Shown: positions 32,130 through 41,868 of the stretch, piece after piece
Layout: every line of letters begins with the position of its first letter
Position numbering within the stretch: position 1 is the first letter of the stretch
Assembly (NCBI RefSeq): GCF_002355475.1
Contig: NZ_AP014862.1
Coordinates: 5,890,001-5,954,000 of the forward strand
Direction: 5' to 3'
Origin: Pseudomonas furukawaii
Lineage (GTDB): Bacteria > Pseudomonadota > Gammaproteobacteria > Pseudomonadales > Pseudomonadaceae
Length of the DNA: 64,000 nucleotides
Notes under the pieces: model-generated
The model's database searches: none
What the model saw: only the letters and a program-made list of their open reading frames with translations
What the model was told of the DNA's origin: nothing
Translations under genes and position numbers: made by a program

Positions 32130-32148
32130 CTGAAGGATAGCGGGTGAA

Positions 32149-32538
32149 TCAGCTATCGGCGTCGGCTGCGGCCTTGTAGGCGCCGGCGTCGAGCAGCTTG
32201 TCCAGCTCGGCGACGTCGCTGGGCTTGAGCTTGAAGAACCAGGCGCCATAGGGATCGCTGTTGACGCTTTCCGGGACGTCGCTGACGGCGTCGTTCACCG
32301 CGATCACTTCACCACCGATGGGGGCGTAGATGTCGGAGGCGGCCTTGACCGACTCCACTACGCCGGCTTCCTGACCGGCGGCCAGGGTCTTGCCGACTTC
32401 CGGCAGCTCGACGAACACCACGTCTCCCAGCGCTTCCTGGGCGTGGTCGGTGATGCCCACGGTCACGGTGCCGTCGGCTTCCAGTCGGGCCCACTCGTGG
32501 CTGGGGGCGTAACGCAGTTCAGCGGGAATGTTGCTCAT
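32149..32538 (-). CDS. gcvH: Glycine cleavage system H protein
   Basis: 129 residues. Biotinyl/lipoyl fold with the lipoylation lysine K65 in [15 protein letters not shown] and the preceding [11 protein letters not shown]. It shuttles the aminomethyl group between the P, T and L proteins. It lies 43 bases downstream of gcvT and was presumably transcribed with it. The L protein (lpd) is not in the window. Confidence 0.97.
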   Translation of the reverse strand: MSNIPAELRYAPSHEWARLEADGTVTVGITDHAQEALGDVVFVELPEVGKTLAAGQEAGVVESVKAASDIYAPIGGEVIAVNDAVSDVPESVNSDPYGAWFFKLKPSDVAELDKLLDAGAYKAAADADS

Positions 32539-32581
32539 GTCGAGTTCCTCAGAGACGGTGGCGGATGGCCCGCCTGAAAAT

Positions 32582-33664
32582 TTAGATCAAGGCTTTGCCA
32601 TTGCGCACGAAGTTTGGTCGCACGACGCGCACCGGGAACCATTTACCGCGGATTTCCACTTCCGCGCGCTCGCCGGTGGCCATCGGCACCCGTGCCATGG
32701 CGATGGATTTGTTCAGGGTCGGGGAGAAGCTGCCGCTGGTGATTTCACCCTCGCCAACACCCTCCACCCGGACCACCTGGTGGGCACGCAGCACACCGCG
32801 TTCTTCCAGCACCAGGCCCACCAGCTTGCTGGCGACGCCGGCGGCCCGTTCGGACTCCAGGGCCTCGCGGCCGATGAAGTCGCGGGATTCGGGCTCCCAG
32901 GCGATGGTCCAGGCCATGTTCGAGACCAGCGGGGACGCGTCCTCGGTCATGTCCTGCCCGTAGAGGTTCATGCCGGCCTCCAGGCGCAGGGTGTCACGGG
33001 CACCCAGGCCGATGGGGGCGATGCCGGCACCCACCAGTTCGGTAAAGAAGCCGGGGGCCTGGTCCGCGGGGAACATCAGCTCCAGGCCATCCTCGCCGGT
33101 GTAGCCGGTGCGGGCGATGAACCAGTCTCCCTCGGGCAGGCCCTGGAAGGGTTTCAGCTCATGGATCAGGGCGGCACGTTCGGTGCTTACCAGCTCGGCC
33201 ACCCTGGCGCGGGCGCTGGGGCCCTGGATGGCGAGGATGGCGAGGTCGGAACGCTCGGTCAGGCGCACGTCGAAACCCTGGGCATGGGCCTGCATCCAGG
33301 CCAGGTCCTTCTCCCGGGTCGCGGCGTTGACCACCAGGCGGTAGCCGCTTTCGGTGAGGTAGACGATCAGGTCGTCGATGATCCCGCCGCGCTCGTTGAG
33401 CATGGCGCTGTACAGGGCCTTGCCGGGGGCCTGCAGGCGCGCGACGTCGTTGGCCAGCAGGGTTTGCAGCCAGGCCTTGGCCTGGCTTCCGGCCAGGTCC
33501 ACCACCGTCATGTGCGAGACGTCGAAGACCCCGCAGTCGCGGCGCACCTGATGGTGCTCCTCGACCTGGGAGCCGTAGTGCAGCGGCATGTCCCAGCCGC
33601 CGAAATCGACCATCTTGGCTCCCAGTGCCAGGTGCTGGTCATGCAACGGAGTGCGCTGTCCCAT
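32582..33664 (-). CDS. gcvT: Aminomethyltransferase, T protein of glycine cleavage
   Basis: 360 residues. Typical T-protein blocks: [68 protein letters not shown] and [20 protein letters not shown]. It releases ammonia and transfers the one-carbon unit to tetrahydrofolate. GAAGGAGAAACC precedes the ATG. It is first in the gcvTH(P) order; I saw no glycine riboswitch in its 165-base upstream region. Confidence 0.96.
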   Translation of the reverse strand: MGQRTPLHDQHLALGAKMVDFGGWDMPLHYGSQVEEHHQVRRDCGVFDVSHMTVVDLAGSQAKAWLQTLLANDVARLQAPGKALYSAMLNERGGIIDDLIVYLTESGYRLVVNAATREKDLAWMQAHAQGFDVRLTERSDLAILAIQGPSARARVAELVSTERAALIHELKPFQGLPEGDWFIARTGYTGEDGLELMFPADQAPGFFTELVGAGIAPIGLGARDTLRLEAGMNLYGQDMTEDASPLVSNMAWTIAWEPESRDFIGREALESERAAGVASKLVGLVLEERGVLRAHQVVRVEGVGEGEITSGSFSPTLNKSIAMARVPMATGERAEVEIRGKWFPVRVVRPNFVRNGKALI

Positions 33665-33747
33665 GGGTTTCTCCTTCCGGGCTTGGCGAAGATGCGGCGG
33701 ACGTTATCCACAGGCGGGATGGGGGTGGGCCGCAACGAATGGCGCGC

Positions 33748-33753
33748 ATTGTA
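33748..33753 (-). promoter_or_regulatory. Candidate -10 box of the gcvTH operon
   Basis: TACAAT on the minus strand followed by GCGCGCC, 84 bases before the gcvT ATG. No good -35 hexamer was found at 16-18 bases. Confidence 0.35.
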
Positions 33754-33829
33754 GCCGCAAGGTTGGAGACTGGACACTCCGCCCGGGCGGCGCCTCCGAC
33801 ATCCCGACCGGTGCGTCGCGGCGACTGGC

Positions 33830-35449
33830 TCAGTGACCGACGCGACGCGCGGAACGGCGGATCAGGCCGATTACCGGCAGCAGCCCCACCAGCACCAGGG
33901 TCAGGGCCGGCAGCGCCGCGCGGGCCCACTCGCCCTCGCTGGTCATCTCGAAGATCCGAACCGCCAGGGTGTCCCAGCCGAACGGACGCATCAGCAGGGT
34001 GGCCGGCATCTCCTTGAGCACGTCGACGAACACCAGCAACGCGGCGCTCAGCGTGCCCGGCAGCAGCAGCGGCAGGTAGACCCGGAAGAACAGGGCCGGC
34101 CCCCCCACGCCGAGGCTGCGGGACGCCTCGGGCAGCGACGGGCGGATGCGCGCCAGGCCGTTCTCCAGCGGCCCGAAGGCCACCGCCATGAAGCGCACCA
34201 GGTAGGCCAGCAACAGCGCCCCGAGACTGCCCAGCAGCAGGGGCTTGCCGGCACCACCCAGCCAGTGCGAGAGGGGTATCACCAGGTGGCTGTCGAGGTA
34301 GCTGAAAGCCAGCATGATCGACACCGCCAGCACCGAGCCGGGCAGCGCATAGCCCAGGTTGGCCAGTGCCACCGCCGCACGCACCGGGCGGGTCGGAGCC
34401 AGGCGGCGGGCGAAGGCCAGCAGCAGCGCCACGCAAATGGTCAGCAACGCTGCCATGCCGCCCAAGTAAAGAGTGTGGAGGATAAGCCCGGCATAGCGCT
34501 CGTCGAGGTCGTAGCGGCCACGCTGCCAGAACCACACCAGCAGTTGCAGCATGGGAATGACGAACGCACAGGCGAACACCAGGCAGCACCAGGCGGTGGC
34601 GGCGAGGGCCTTGATGCCATGCAGGTGGTAGAGGGCCTTGCCCCGGGGACGCTCGCTGGTCGGCCGGCTGGCGCCTCGGGCGCGGCGCTCGCCGTAGAGC
34701 ACCAGGCATACCCCCAGCAGCAGCAGACTGGCCAGTTGCGCGGCGCTGGAGAGGCTGAAGAAGCCGTACCAGGTCTTGTAGATGGCGGTGGTGAAGGTGT
34801 CGAAGTTGAACACCGCGACGGCGCCGAAATCCGCCAGGGTTTCCATGATCGCCAGGGCCAGGCCGGCGCCGATGGCGGGTCTCGCCATGGGCAGCGCCAC
34901 CCGCCAGAAGGCCTGCCAGGGCGACTGGCCGAGCACCCGCGCCGCTTCCATCAGGCCCTTGCCCTGGGCCAGGAAGGCCGCCCGCGCCAGCAGGTAGACA
35001 TAGGGGTAGAAGACCAGCACCAGCACCAGGATCACACCGCCCGTGGAGCGTACCCGGGGCAGTCTCAGACCCGTGCCGAACCATTCGCGCAGGAGGGTCT
35101 GCACGGGGCCGGAAAAATCGAACAGGCCGATGAAGACGAAGGCCAGCACATAGGCCGGCACGGCGAAGGGCAGCATCAGCGCCCAGTCCAGCCAGCGCCG
35201 GCCGGGAAACTCGCAGAGGCTGGTGAGCCAGGCCAGGCTGACGCCGAGCAGGGTCACACCGACCGATACGCCCGTCACCAGTACCAGGGTGTTGCCCAGC
35301 AGGCGCGGCATCTGGGTGTCCCACAGGTGGGACCAGATCTCGCCATCCACCTCGCCCCAGGACAGCACCAGGACGCTGAGGGGCAACAGGACCAGGATGG
35401 CGACGGCAAAGCTGATGGGGTACCAGCGGCGCTGGACGGGATGGGACAC
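33830..35449 (-). CDS. Ferric-iron ABC transporter permease (FbpB/HitB type)
   Basis: 539 residues with two copies of the binding-protein-dependent permease domain, about twelve membrane segments. Each half has an EAA-type loop (first MEAARVLGQSPWQAFWRVALPMARP, second EASRSLGVGGPALFFRVYLPLLLPG). It would move Fe3+ across the inner membrane with the periplasmic binding protein encoded just upstream. No ATPase gene is present, so an ATPase from elsewhere must be used. The 104-base gap between the two genes contains a strong hairpin. Confidence 0.93.
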   Translation of the reverse strand: MSHPVQRRWYPISFAVAILVLLPLSVLVLSWGEVDGEIWSHLWDTQMPRLLGNTLVLVTGVSVGVTLLGVSLAWLTSLCEFPGRRWLDWALMLPFAVPAYVLAFVFIGLFDFSGPVQTLLREWFGTGLRLPRVRSTGGVILVLVLVFYPYVYLLARAAFLAQGKGLMEAARVLGQSPWQAFWRVALPMARPAIGAGLALAIMETLADFGAVAVFNFDTFTTAIYKTWYGFFSLSSAAQLASLLLLGVCLVLYGERRARGASRPTSERPRGKALYHLHGIKALAATAWCCLVFACAFVIPMLQLLVWFWQRGRYDLDERYAGLILHTLYLGGMAALLTICVALLLAFARRLAPTRPVRAAVALANLGYALPGSVLAVSIMLAFSYLDSHLVIPLSHWLGGAGKPLLLGSLGALLLAYLVRFMAVAFGPLENGLARIRPSLPEASRSLGVGGPALFFRVYLPLLLPGTLSAALLVFVDVLKEMPATLLMRPFGWDTLAVRIFEMTSEGEWARAALPALTLVLVGLLPVIGLIRRSARRVGH

Positions 35450-35483
35450 GACAGCCTCGTGGGAAAGCGCTGAAAGCGCCGAA

Positions 35484-35530
35484 GGCTGAACGAAAACGCA
35501 CCTGGCATCAAGCCGGTGCCCCGTTCAGCC
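35484..35530 (-). terminator. Intercistronic hairpin between binding protein and permease
   Basis: Arms GGCTGAACG (35484-35492) and CGTTCAGCC (35522-35530) enclose a second pair GCACC...GGTGC. There is no T-tract on the minus strand, so it more likely protects the upstream message or attenuates transcription, giving more binding protein than permease. Confidence 0.6.
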
Positions 35531-35553
35531 TCCAGCGGCTCAGGCGGCGCGGA

Positions 35554-36558
35554 TCAGTTCCAGCCGACGCGGTCCATCAGCTTGATGGCTTCGGCCTGGC
35601 GCTTGCCGGCCACTTCCACCGGAATGCTGTCGGCCTTGAAGCTGCCCCAGGCGGCCACTTCTTCCGACGGCTTGACCTTCGGGTTGGCCGGGAACTCCTG
35701 GTTGATGCCGGCGAACAGGCCCTGGGCCTCGTCGGTGGTCATCCACTCCACCAGGGCCTTGGCAGCCTCGGGATTCGGCGCGTGCCGGGTCAGGCCGATG
35801 CCGGAGAGGTTCACGTGGACGCCACGATCCGCCTGGTTCGGCCAGAAGAGCTTAACCCTCAGGTCCGGGTTCTCCTTGTGCAGGCGGCCGTAGTAGTAGG
35901 TATTGACGATGCCCACGTCGCACTGGCCGGCGTCCACGGCCTGGATCACGGCGTTGTCGTCGGCGAACACGTCGGTGGCCAGGTTGTTCACCCAGCCCTT
36001 GAGGATTTCCTCGGTCTTGGCCGCGCCATGGGTCTCGATCAGGGTGGCGGTCAGGGACTGGTTGTAGACCTTCTTCGAGGTCCGCAGGCACAGGCGGCCT
36101 TCCCAGTTCTTGTCGGCCAGGGCCTCGTAGGTGGACAGCTCTTCCGGCTTCACCCGCTCGGTGGAGTAGATGATGGTCCGTGCGCGCAGGGACAGGCCGG
36201 TCCAGGCGTGGCTGGCGGCGCGGTACTGCGGCGGGATGTTGGCGTCGATCACCGGGGAGGTGAAGGGTTGCAGGATGCCCATCTGTTCCGCCTGCCAGAG
36301 GTTGCCGGCATCCACGGTCAGCAGCAGGTCGGCCACGCCGTTGTCGCCTTCGGCCTTGATGCGCTGCATCAGCGGCGCTTCCTTGTCGGTGATGAACTTG
36401 ATCTTCACCCCGGTCTTGGCGGTGTAGGCATCGAAGACCGGCTTGATCAATTCGTCGATCCGCGAGGAATAGACGACCACTTCTTCATTGGCGGCCTGGG
36501 CCGAGGTGGCGGCCGCGGTCAGCGCGAGGAGCGCGAAAAGGGACTGACGTACCCGCAT
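35554..36558 (-). CDS. Ferric-iron ABC transporter periplasmic binding protein
   Basis: 334 residues from [22 protein letters not shown], a clear signal peptide cleaved after AQA; the ATG at 36603 would place residues before it. The mature protein is FbpA/HitA-like: [22 protein letters not shown], a C-terminal iron site with adjacent tyrosines (VNTYYYGRL), and [16 protein letters not shown]. Upstream on the minus strand GACTATCATTCA loosely resembles a Fur half-site, but I do not rely on it. The permease follows on the same strand. Confidence 0.93.
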   Translation of the reverse strand: MRVRQSLFALLALTAAATSAQAANEEVVVYSSRIDELIKPVFDAYTAKTGVKIKFITDKEAPLMQRIKAEGDNGVADLLLTVDAGNLWQAEQMGILQPFTSPVIDANIPPQYRAASHAWTGLSLRARTIIYSTERVKPEELSTYEALADKNWEGRLCLRTSKKVYNQSLTATLIETHGAAKTEEILKGWVNNLATDVFADDNAVIQAVDAGQCDVGIVNTYYYGRLHKENPDLRVKLFWPNQADRGVHVNLSGIGLTRHAPNPEAAKALVEWMTTDEAQGLFAGINQEFPANPKVKPSEEVAAWGSFKADSIPVEVAGKRQAEAIKLMDRVGWN

Positions 36559-36691
36559 TGCTGGAGCCTCATTGATGACGGAGAGGGCCTGAATGATAGT
36601 CAACCTCAGTTACATCCGTTAAGGCTTTTTATGTCGGCGTGTGTATCAAATGGCCAGCTACTTCCGGCTTTCCGGCTTTCCGGCCTGGCGC

Positions 36692-37912
36692 TCAGGCCTC
36701 GGCCAGCTTCGGCAGGTCGCCGGTCAGGCCGAGTGCCTGGCGCACGAACAACGCCTTGGCCTCGGGCATGCCGTCCACCCACTTGAGGCCGCTGTTGCGC
36801 AGCCAGCGCAGGGGCAACGGATCGGCCTGGAACAGGCGCTCGAAGCCCTCCATGGCGGCCATCATGGCCAGGTTGTGGGGCATGCGGCGGCGTTCGAAAC
36901 GGCCCAGCACGCGCTCGTCGGCCAGTCGCTCGCCCCGGCCGGCGGCATGCAGCAGGACTTCCGCCAGCACCGCCGCGTCGAGGAAGCCCAGGTTGACGCC
37001 CTGCCCCGCCAGCGGGTGGATGGTATGGGCGGCGTCGCCGATCAGCGCCAGCCCTTCCTCGACGTAGCGCTTGGCATGGCGCTGGCGCAGGGGGATGCAC
37101 AGGCGCGGGTCGGCGCCCAGGATCGGGCCCAGTCGCCACTCGAAGGCTCGGCCCAGCGCCTCGCAGAAGGCCCCGTCGTCCAGGGCCATCAGGCGCTCGG
37201 CCTCGGCCGGCGTGGTGGACCAGACGATGGAGCACCAGTGTTCACCGTCACGATCCAGGGGCAGGAACGCCAGGGGGCCGTCATCGGTGAAACGCTGCCA
37301 GGCGGTGCGCTGGTGGGGTTCGGTGCAGCGCACGCTGGTGACGATGGCGTGGTGCAGGTAGTCCCATTCGCGGGTGGCGCAACCGGCCAGGCGGCGTACG
37401 GCGGAATGGGCGCCGTCGGCGGCCACCACGAGCGGCGCCCGCAGTTCGCGGCCATCCACCAGGGTCAGCAGCCAGTGGTCGCCGGAACGGCGCAGGCGCT
37501 CCAGGCGCGCCCCGGGCAGCAGGCCGATGCCGCTGTCGTGCAGGGGCTCCAGCAGGGCGTCCTGGATCACGCGGTTCTCGACGATGTGTCCCAGCACCTC
37601 GGCATGCACGCTGCCGGCGGCGAAGTGGATGCTGCCGGTCCCGGTGCCGTCCCAGACCCTCATGTCCGAATAGGGGCTGCTGCGGCGGGCGAGGACGCCC
37701 GGCCAGGCGCCCAGGCGCAGGAGGATGCGCTGGCTGGCGGCGGACAGGGCGCTGACACGGGGCTCGAACGGGGACGCCGGGTCGAAGGGCTTGACCGAAA
37801 GCGGGCTGCCATCGATCAGCAGGATGTCCAGGCCGCTGTCCTTGAGGGCCAGTGCCAGGGCGCTCCCCACCATGCCGGCTCCCACGATGATCAGATCCGC
37901 GCGCAATTCCAT
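36692..37912 (-). CDS. ubiI: FAD-dependent ubiquinone-biosynthesis hydroxylase, UbiI (VisC) type
   Basis: 406 residues. The N-terminal FAD site is LIIVGAGMVGSALALAL; the family DG motif (VVAADGAHSAVRRLAG) and GD motif (ALIGDAAHTIHPLAGQGVNLG) are intact. UbiI hydroxylates C5 of the octaprenylphenol ring. It ends the ygfB-pepP-ubiH-ubiI operon, 36 bases after ubiH. The distinction from UbiF/UbiM paralogues rests on synteny and overall resemblance. Confidence 0.88.
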   Translation of the reverse strand: MELRADLIIVGAGMVGSALALALKDSGLDILLIDGSPLSVKPFDPASPFEPRVSALSAASQRILLRLGAWPGVLARRSSPYSDMRVWDGTGTGSIHFAAGSVHAEVLGHIVENRVIQDALLEPLHDSGIGLLPGARLERLRRSGDHWLLTLVDGRELRAPLVVAADGAHSAVRRLAGCATREWDYLHHAIVTSVRCTEPHQRTAWQRFTDDGPLAFLPLDRDGEHWCSIVWSTTPAEAERLMALDDGAFCEALGRAFEWRLGPILGADPRLCIPLRQRHAKRYVEEGLALIGDAAHTIHPLAGQGVNLGFLDAAVLAEVLLHAAGRGERLADERVLGRFERRRMPHNLAMMAAMEGFERLFQADPLPLRWLRNSGLKWVDGMPEAKALFVRQALGLTGDLPKLAEA

Positions 37913-37948
37913 ATCAGCCTTGAGGCTCCCTGTTGAGGTGCATGCCCA

Positions 37949-39133
37949 TCAGTCCGGGCGGGTTCCCAGGCCCATGGCCTGGCGGGCGAACCAGCGCTTG
38001 GCCGGGGGCAGCAGGTCGAGGCCCAGCAGGCCCAGGTTGCGCCCGGTGGCCAGCAAGGGCTCGGCAGTGGAGAAGAGTCGGGTCACCTGGTCGGAAAAAC
38101 CCACGGTGAGCTGCTGGTCCTGGCGCTGGCGCTGCAGGTAGCCCTGGAGCGTCGCGATATCCCCAATGGCCTTGTCGCTGGCCAGCAGGCCCTCGGCGAG
38201 CGCCTGGGCGTCGCGCAGGGACAGGTTGTAGCCCTGGCCGGCGATGGGATGCAGGCTGTGGGCGGCGTTGCCCAGCACCACCAGGCTGGAGCGGACCTGC
38301 TCCTCGGCTTCCACCAGTTCGAGCGGGTAGAGATGCCGCGCGCCCACCTGCTGGAAGGCGCCCAGGCGGTAGCCGAACGTCTCCTGCAGTTCGTCGAGGA
38401 AGCGCCGCTCGTCCAGGCGTGCCAGGCGTTCGGCATCGTTGCCGGGGCGACTCCAGATCAGGGCGCAGCGGTTTTCCGGCAACGGCAACAGGGCCATGGG
38501 ACCTTCGTCGGTGAAGCGCTCGAAGGCCTGCCCGCGATGGGCCTCCAGCGGGCTGACGTTGGCGATCAGCGCGCTCTGGCCGTATGCCCGGCGACGCACG
38601 CCGATACCCAGTTGCTCGCGCAGGCCGGATCGGCCGCCATCGGCCAGCACCGCCAGGTCGCAGTCCAGTTGGGTCTCGTCGTCCAGGGTCAGCCGGTAGC
38701 CCCCTTCCAGGGCCTGCATGCCCACCACTTCCGCCGGGCAGTGCCAGCTCACCACGTCCCGGTCCAGGGCCTGCCAGAGGCACCGGCCGAGCCAGGCATT
38801 CTCCACCACGTAGCCGAGGGCGGGGACGCCCTCTTCCAGGGCCGCCAGGCGCGCGGCGCCGAAGCGGCCGCGGTCGGAGACATGGATCTGCAGGATGGGC
38901 TCGGCCCGCTGGGAAATGGACGGCCAGAGCCCGAGGCGCTCGTAGATCTGCCGGCTGCCGAAGGACAGCGCCGAGGAACGGGCGTCGTAACTGGGCTGGA
39001 AGCTGTCGCCGGGGGCGAAGGGTTCGATCAGGACGATCTTCCAGCCCCTGGCCCGGGCACCGGCCTGCAGCGCCAGGGCGAGGCTGGCGCCGACGAGCCC
39101 CCCGCCGATGATCGCGACTTGGCTTCGATGCAT
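37949..39133 (-). CDS. ubiH: 2-octaprenyl-6-methoxyphenol hydroxylase UbiH
   Basis: 394 residues. FAD motif VAIIGGGLVGASLALAL, DG motif VLADGGRSGLREQLGIG, and GD-type motif VLGNAAHSLHPIAGQGYNLSLRD. It hydroxylates C1 of the ubiquinone ring. The start lies one base after the pepP stop (TGACATG), so the two are translationally coupled. The ubiH-pepP pairing is conserved in E. coli. Confidence 0.93.
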   Translation of the reverse strand: MHRSQVAIIGGGLVGASLALALQAGARARGWKIVLIEPFAPGDSFQPSYDARSSALSFGSRQIYERLGLWPSISQRAEPILQIHVSDRGRFGAARLAALEEGVPALGYVVENAWLGRCLWQALDRDVVSWHCPAEVVGMQALEGGYRLTLDDETQLDCDLAVLADGGRSGLREQLGIGVRRRAYGQSALIANVSPLEAHRGQAFERFTDEGPMALLPLPENRCALIWSRPGNDAERLARLDERRFLDELQETFGYRLGAFQQVGARHLYPLELVEAEEQVRSSLVVLGNAAHSLHPIAGQGYNLSLRDAQALAEGLLASDKAIGDIATLQGYLQRQRQDQQLTVGFSDQVTRLFSTAEPLLATGRNLGLLGLDLLPPAKRWFARQAMGLGTRPD

Positions 39134-39134
39134 G

Positions 39135-40469
39135 TCAGGCGGCCTGGGTCCGCGCGGCGGCCATCAGCGCCTCGATCTCCTCGACGGTCTTGGGCACGCC
39201 GCCGGTCAGGATCTCGCAGCCGGTCCGGGTCACCACCACATCGTCCTCGATACGCACGCCGATGCCGCGCCACTTCTTCGGCACGTCCTGGTTGTCGGCG
39301 CCGATGTAGATGCCGGGCTCGACGGTCATGGCCATGCCGGGCTCCAGCACGCGCCACTCGCCGCCCACCTTGTATTCGCCGACGTCATGCACGTCCATGC
39401 CCAGCCAGTGGCCGGCACGGTGCATGTAGAAGGGCTTGTAGGCTTCGCTGGCGATCAGCTCGTCCAGGTCGCCCTTGAGCAGGCCCAGCTCCACCAGGCC
39501 GGCGGTGATGACCCGCACGGTGGCCTCGTGGGCCTCGTTCCAGTGCTTGCCCGGCGCGATCTCCAGGAATGCGGCCTCCTGGGACTTGAGCACCAGCTCG
39601 TAGATGGCCTTCTGCTCGGGGCTGAATCGCCCGCTGACCGGGAAGGTGCGGGTAATGTCGCTGGCGTAGCAGTCCAGCTCGCAGGCGGCGTCGATCAGCA
39701 CCAGGTCGCCATCCTTCAGCGGGGCGTCGTTCTCGCGGTAATGGAGGATGCAGGCGTTCTTGCCGGCGGCGACGATGGAGCCGTAGGCCGGCATCTTCGC
39801 CCCGCCCTTGCGGAACTCGTATTCCAGCTCGGCCTCCAGGTGATACTCGAAGAGCCCCGGCCGCGCGGCCTGCATGGCCCGCACATGGGCGCGGGCGGAG
39901 ACTTCGGCGGCCTCGCGCATGACCTTCACTTCCGCTGCCGACTTGTACAGGCGCATGTCGTGCAGCAGGTGGTCCAGGGCGACGAATTCCTTCGGCGGCT
40001 GGGCGCCCTGGCGGGCCTTGGAGCGGATGGTGTTGACCCACTCCATCAGGTGCTGGTCGAACTCGTGGTTGGTGCCGATGGAGTAGTAGACGCGCGAACG
40101 CCCCTCGATCAGGCCCGGGAGGATGTCGTCGATATCGCCGATGGGGAAGGCGTCGTCGGCGCCAAAGTCGCGAATGGCACCGTCCTGGCCGGCACGCAGG
40201 CCGTCCCAGAGTTCGCGCTCCGGATCGCGCTCACGGCAGAACAGCACGTACTCGCCATGCTCGCGACCGGGGATCAGCACCAGCACCGCGTCCGGCTCCG
40301 GGAAGCCGCTGAGGTACTGGAAGTCGCTGTCCTGGCGGTAGACGTGCTCGACGTCGCGGTTGCGGATGTGCACGGGCGCGGCGGGCAGGATGGCGATGCT
40401 GTTGGCTTCCATCTGCGCCATCAGGGCCTTGCGACGGCGGGCGTATTCGGCCTTCGGGATACGGGTCAT
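39135..40469 (-). CDS. pepP: Xaa-Pro aminopeptidase (aminopeptidase P II)
   Basis: 444 residues from the ATG at 40469, preceded by AAGGAG. The frame stays open far upstream across ygfB, but that extension is an artefact of high GC. The C-terminal pita-bread domain keeps the dinuclear metal ligands: IDAACELDCYASDITRTF (two Asp), HRAGHWLGMDVHD (His), AMTVEPGIYIG and GVRIEDDVVVT (two Glu). It removes N-terminal residues before proline. Confidence 0.95.
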   Translation of the reverse strand: MTRIPKAEYARRRKALMAQMEANSIAILPAAPVHIRNRDVEHVYRQDSDFQYLSGFPEPDAVLVLIPGREHGEYVLFCRERDPERELWDGLRAGQDGAIRDFGADDAFPIGDIDDILPGLIEGRSRVYYSIGTNHEFDQHLMEWVNTIRSKARQGAQPPKEFVALDHLLHDMRLYKSAAEVKVMREAAEVSARAHVRAMQAARPGLFEYHLEAELEYEFRKGGAKMPAYGSIVAAGKNACILHYRENDAPLKDGDLVLIDAACELDCYASDITRTFPVSGRFSPEQKAIYELVLKSQEAAFLEIAPGKHWNEAHEATVRVITAGLVELGLLKGDLDELIASEAYKPFYMHRAGHWLGMDVHDVGEYKVGGEWRVLEPGMAMTVEPGIYIGADNQDVPKKWRGIGVRIEDDVVVTRTGCEILTGGVPKTVEEIEALMAAARTQAA

Positions 40470-40510
40470 GCGCGCTCCTTCAGGGCGGGCAGGGCGCCCG
40501 CCACTCGGGT

Positions 40511-41068
40511 TCAATGCAACGAGGGTTTGGCGGCAGCCGGGGTGGTGGGCCTGGCGCATTCGGCGAACAGCAACAGCGGGGCGACGCGCAGGTACTCCAT
40601 CACCTCCATGTAGTCGCTCTCGCCGTCGTCGGAGTCTTCCAGGGCACTCTGCACCTGGGCGATGGACGCGAGGTCCTGCAGGACCTCCACGGCTTCGCCG
40701 GACAGCGCGCCCTCTCGGGCGGTGATGCCGAAGCCGCCGAGGAAGCCCTGGCACCACTGGCCCAGGGCGGTGGCGCGCTCGGCCAGGGGGGCATCGTCGC
40801 CGGGCAGGAGCAGGATCACGGCCATCTCGCTGCCGGTCAGCTCGCCCTTGACCATTTCCTGGAGACCGATCAGCGCCTGGCGCAGGCTGTCCTGGGGCTC
40901 GACGCCCAGGAGTTCGGCGGCGTCCTCGAGCCAGGGGCCGGGCTCGAAGCCGGCCCCGGCGCAACTGCGGCCGAGGAGCAGGCCATGCAATTCGGCGGGA
41001 GAGACCGGCTGGCCGGAGGCGGCCAGAAGCGCGGCGAAAGCGTTGTAAGGGGAATTCGAACTGGACAT
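40511..41068 (-). CDS. YgfB/UPF0149 family protein
   Basis: 185 residues, all-helical. Family segments include [30 protein letters not shown] and VQDL-like [11 protein letters not shown]. It is the first gene of the pepP-ubiH-ubiI operon, 41 bases upstream of pepP. In P. aeruginosa the YgfB orthologue (PA5225) is reported to influence the AmpC/AmpDh3 beta-lactam response. Confidence 0.9.
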   Translation of the reverse strand: MSSSNSPYNAFAALLAASGQPVSPAELHGLLLGRSCAGAGFEPGPWLEDAAELLGVEPQDSLRQALIGLQEMVKGELTGSEMAVILLLPGDDAPLAERATALGQWCQGFLGGFGITAREGALSGEAVEVLQDLASIAQVQSALEDSDDGESDYMEVMEYLRVAPLLLFAECARPTTPAAAKPSLH

Positions 41069-41188
41069 ATAGGGTGGCTAGGCGCCAAGCGGCGCAATCA
41101 CTAGAATGACGGCCTCGTATCCTAGCAGCACGGCGCGGTGAAGGCAGCATCGACGCCCGTTCGGTGCAACATGCCGACACCGGCCGGT

Positions 41189-41217
41189 TTGACCCCACTT
41201 GGCGACGGTCCTATATA
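41189..41217 (+). promoter_or_regulatory. Sigma-70 promoter of the TIGR02449-zapA operon
   Basis: TTGACC (41189-41194), 17-base spacer, TATATA (41212-41217). Start of transcription is expected near 41224, giving a leader of about 25 bases. Confidence 0.75.
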
Positions 41218-41248
41218 GTCCCGGTCACTCCCCACAAGTAGACAGCCC

Positions 41249-41458
41249 ATGGAAGATGCCGACCTGCATGCACTGACAGCCAAGCTGGAGCTCCTGATCC
41301 AGCGTGTCGAGCAGCTCAAGGCCCAGAACCGGCTCCTGCTTGCCAGCGAGAAGGCCTGGCGTGAAGAGCGCGCTCATCTGATCGAAAAGAACGAAATGGC
41401 CCGGCTCAAGGTCGAAGCGATGATTTCGCGCCTTAAAGCCCTGGAGCAGGATTCATGA
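41249..41458 (+). CDS. TIGR02449 family small coiled-coil protein
   Basis: 69 residues, almost wholly a coiled coil with Leu/Ile heptads (LTAKLELLIQRVEQLKAQNRLLL...). It resembles ZapB in shape. The stop overlaps the zapA start (ATGA, 41455-41458), and the pair is conserved in Pseudomonas, suggesting a role with ZapA at the division ring. Confidence 0.88.
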   Translation: MEDADLHALTAKLELLIQRVEQLKAQNRLLLASEKAWREERAHLIEKNEMARLKVEAMISRLKALEQDS

Positions 41459-41769
41459 CCCAGTCCAATACCGTCACCGTCCAAATCCTCGACAAGGAAT
41501 ACTGCATCGCCTGCCCGGCGGACGAGCGCGCCAACCTGGAAAGCGCCGCGCGCTACCTGGACGGCAAGATGCGCGAGATCCGCTCCAGCGGGAAGGTCAT
41601 CGGCGCCGACCGCATCGCGGTGATGGCGGCCCTCAACATCACCCACGACCTGCTGCACAAGCAGCAACGACTGGACAGGGAAGCCACGTCCAACGGCGAG
41701 CGCGTACGCGACCTGCTGGCGCGCGTCGACAGCGCCCTGGCCGCCGACCCGGAGACGCGCGACGCCTGA
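41455..41769 (+). CDS. zapA: Cell division protein ZapA
   Basis: 104 residues. N-terminal domain VTVQILDKEYCIACPADERANLESAARYLDGKMREIR, then a central IGADRIAVMAALNITHDLL and a C-terminal coiled coil. ZapA cross-links FtsZ filaments at the septum. The 6S RNA gene follows about 100 bases downstream, the order found in many gammaproteobacteria. Confidence 0.95.
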   Translation: MTQSNTVTVQILDKEYCIACPADERANLESAARYLDGKMREIRSSGKVIGADRIAVMAALNITHDLLHKQQRLDREATSNGERVRDLLARVDSALAADPETRDA

Positions 41770-41868
41770 CCACGCCTGCGGACATGTGACGCGCCAGGTC
41801 CGGATTTGTCCCAACCGGGCCGACGCATAGCAGTTCCCGGAACGGATCTTGGGGTATACTCGCCGCCA

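Noticed and set aside
33665-33829. Glycine riboswitch upstream of gcvT
   Set aside because: I looked for the paired aptamer cores and did not see them; the leader is short and has only a -10-like box.
40470-41198. N-terminal extension of PepP through the ygfB locus
   Set aside because: The extension is Arg/Pro/Gly-rich, overlaps ygfB out of frame, and the ATG at 40469 has an excellent ribosome site and the correct length.
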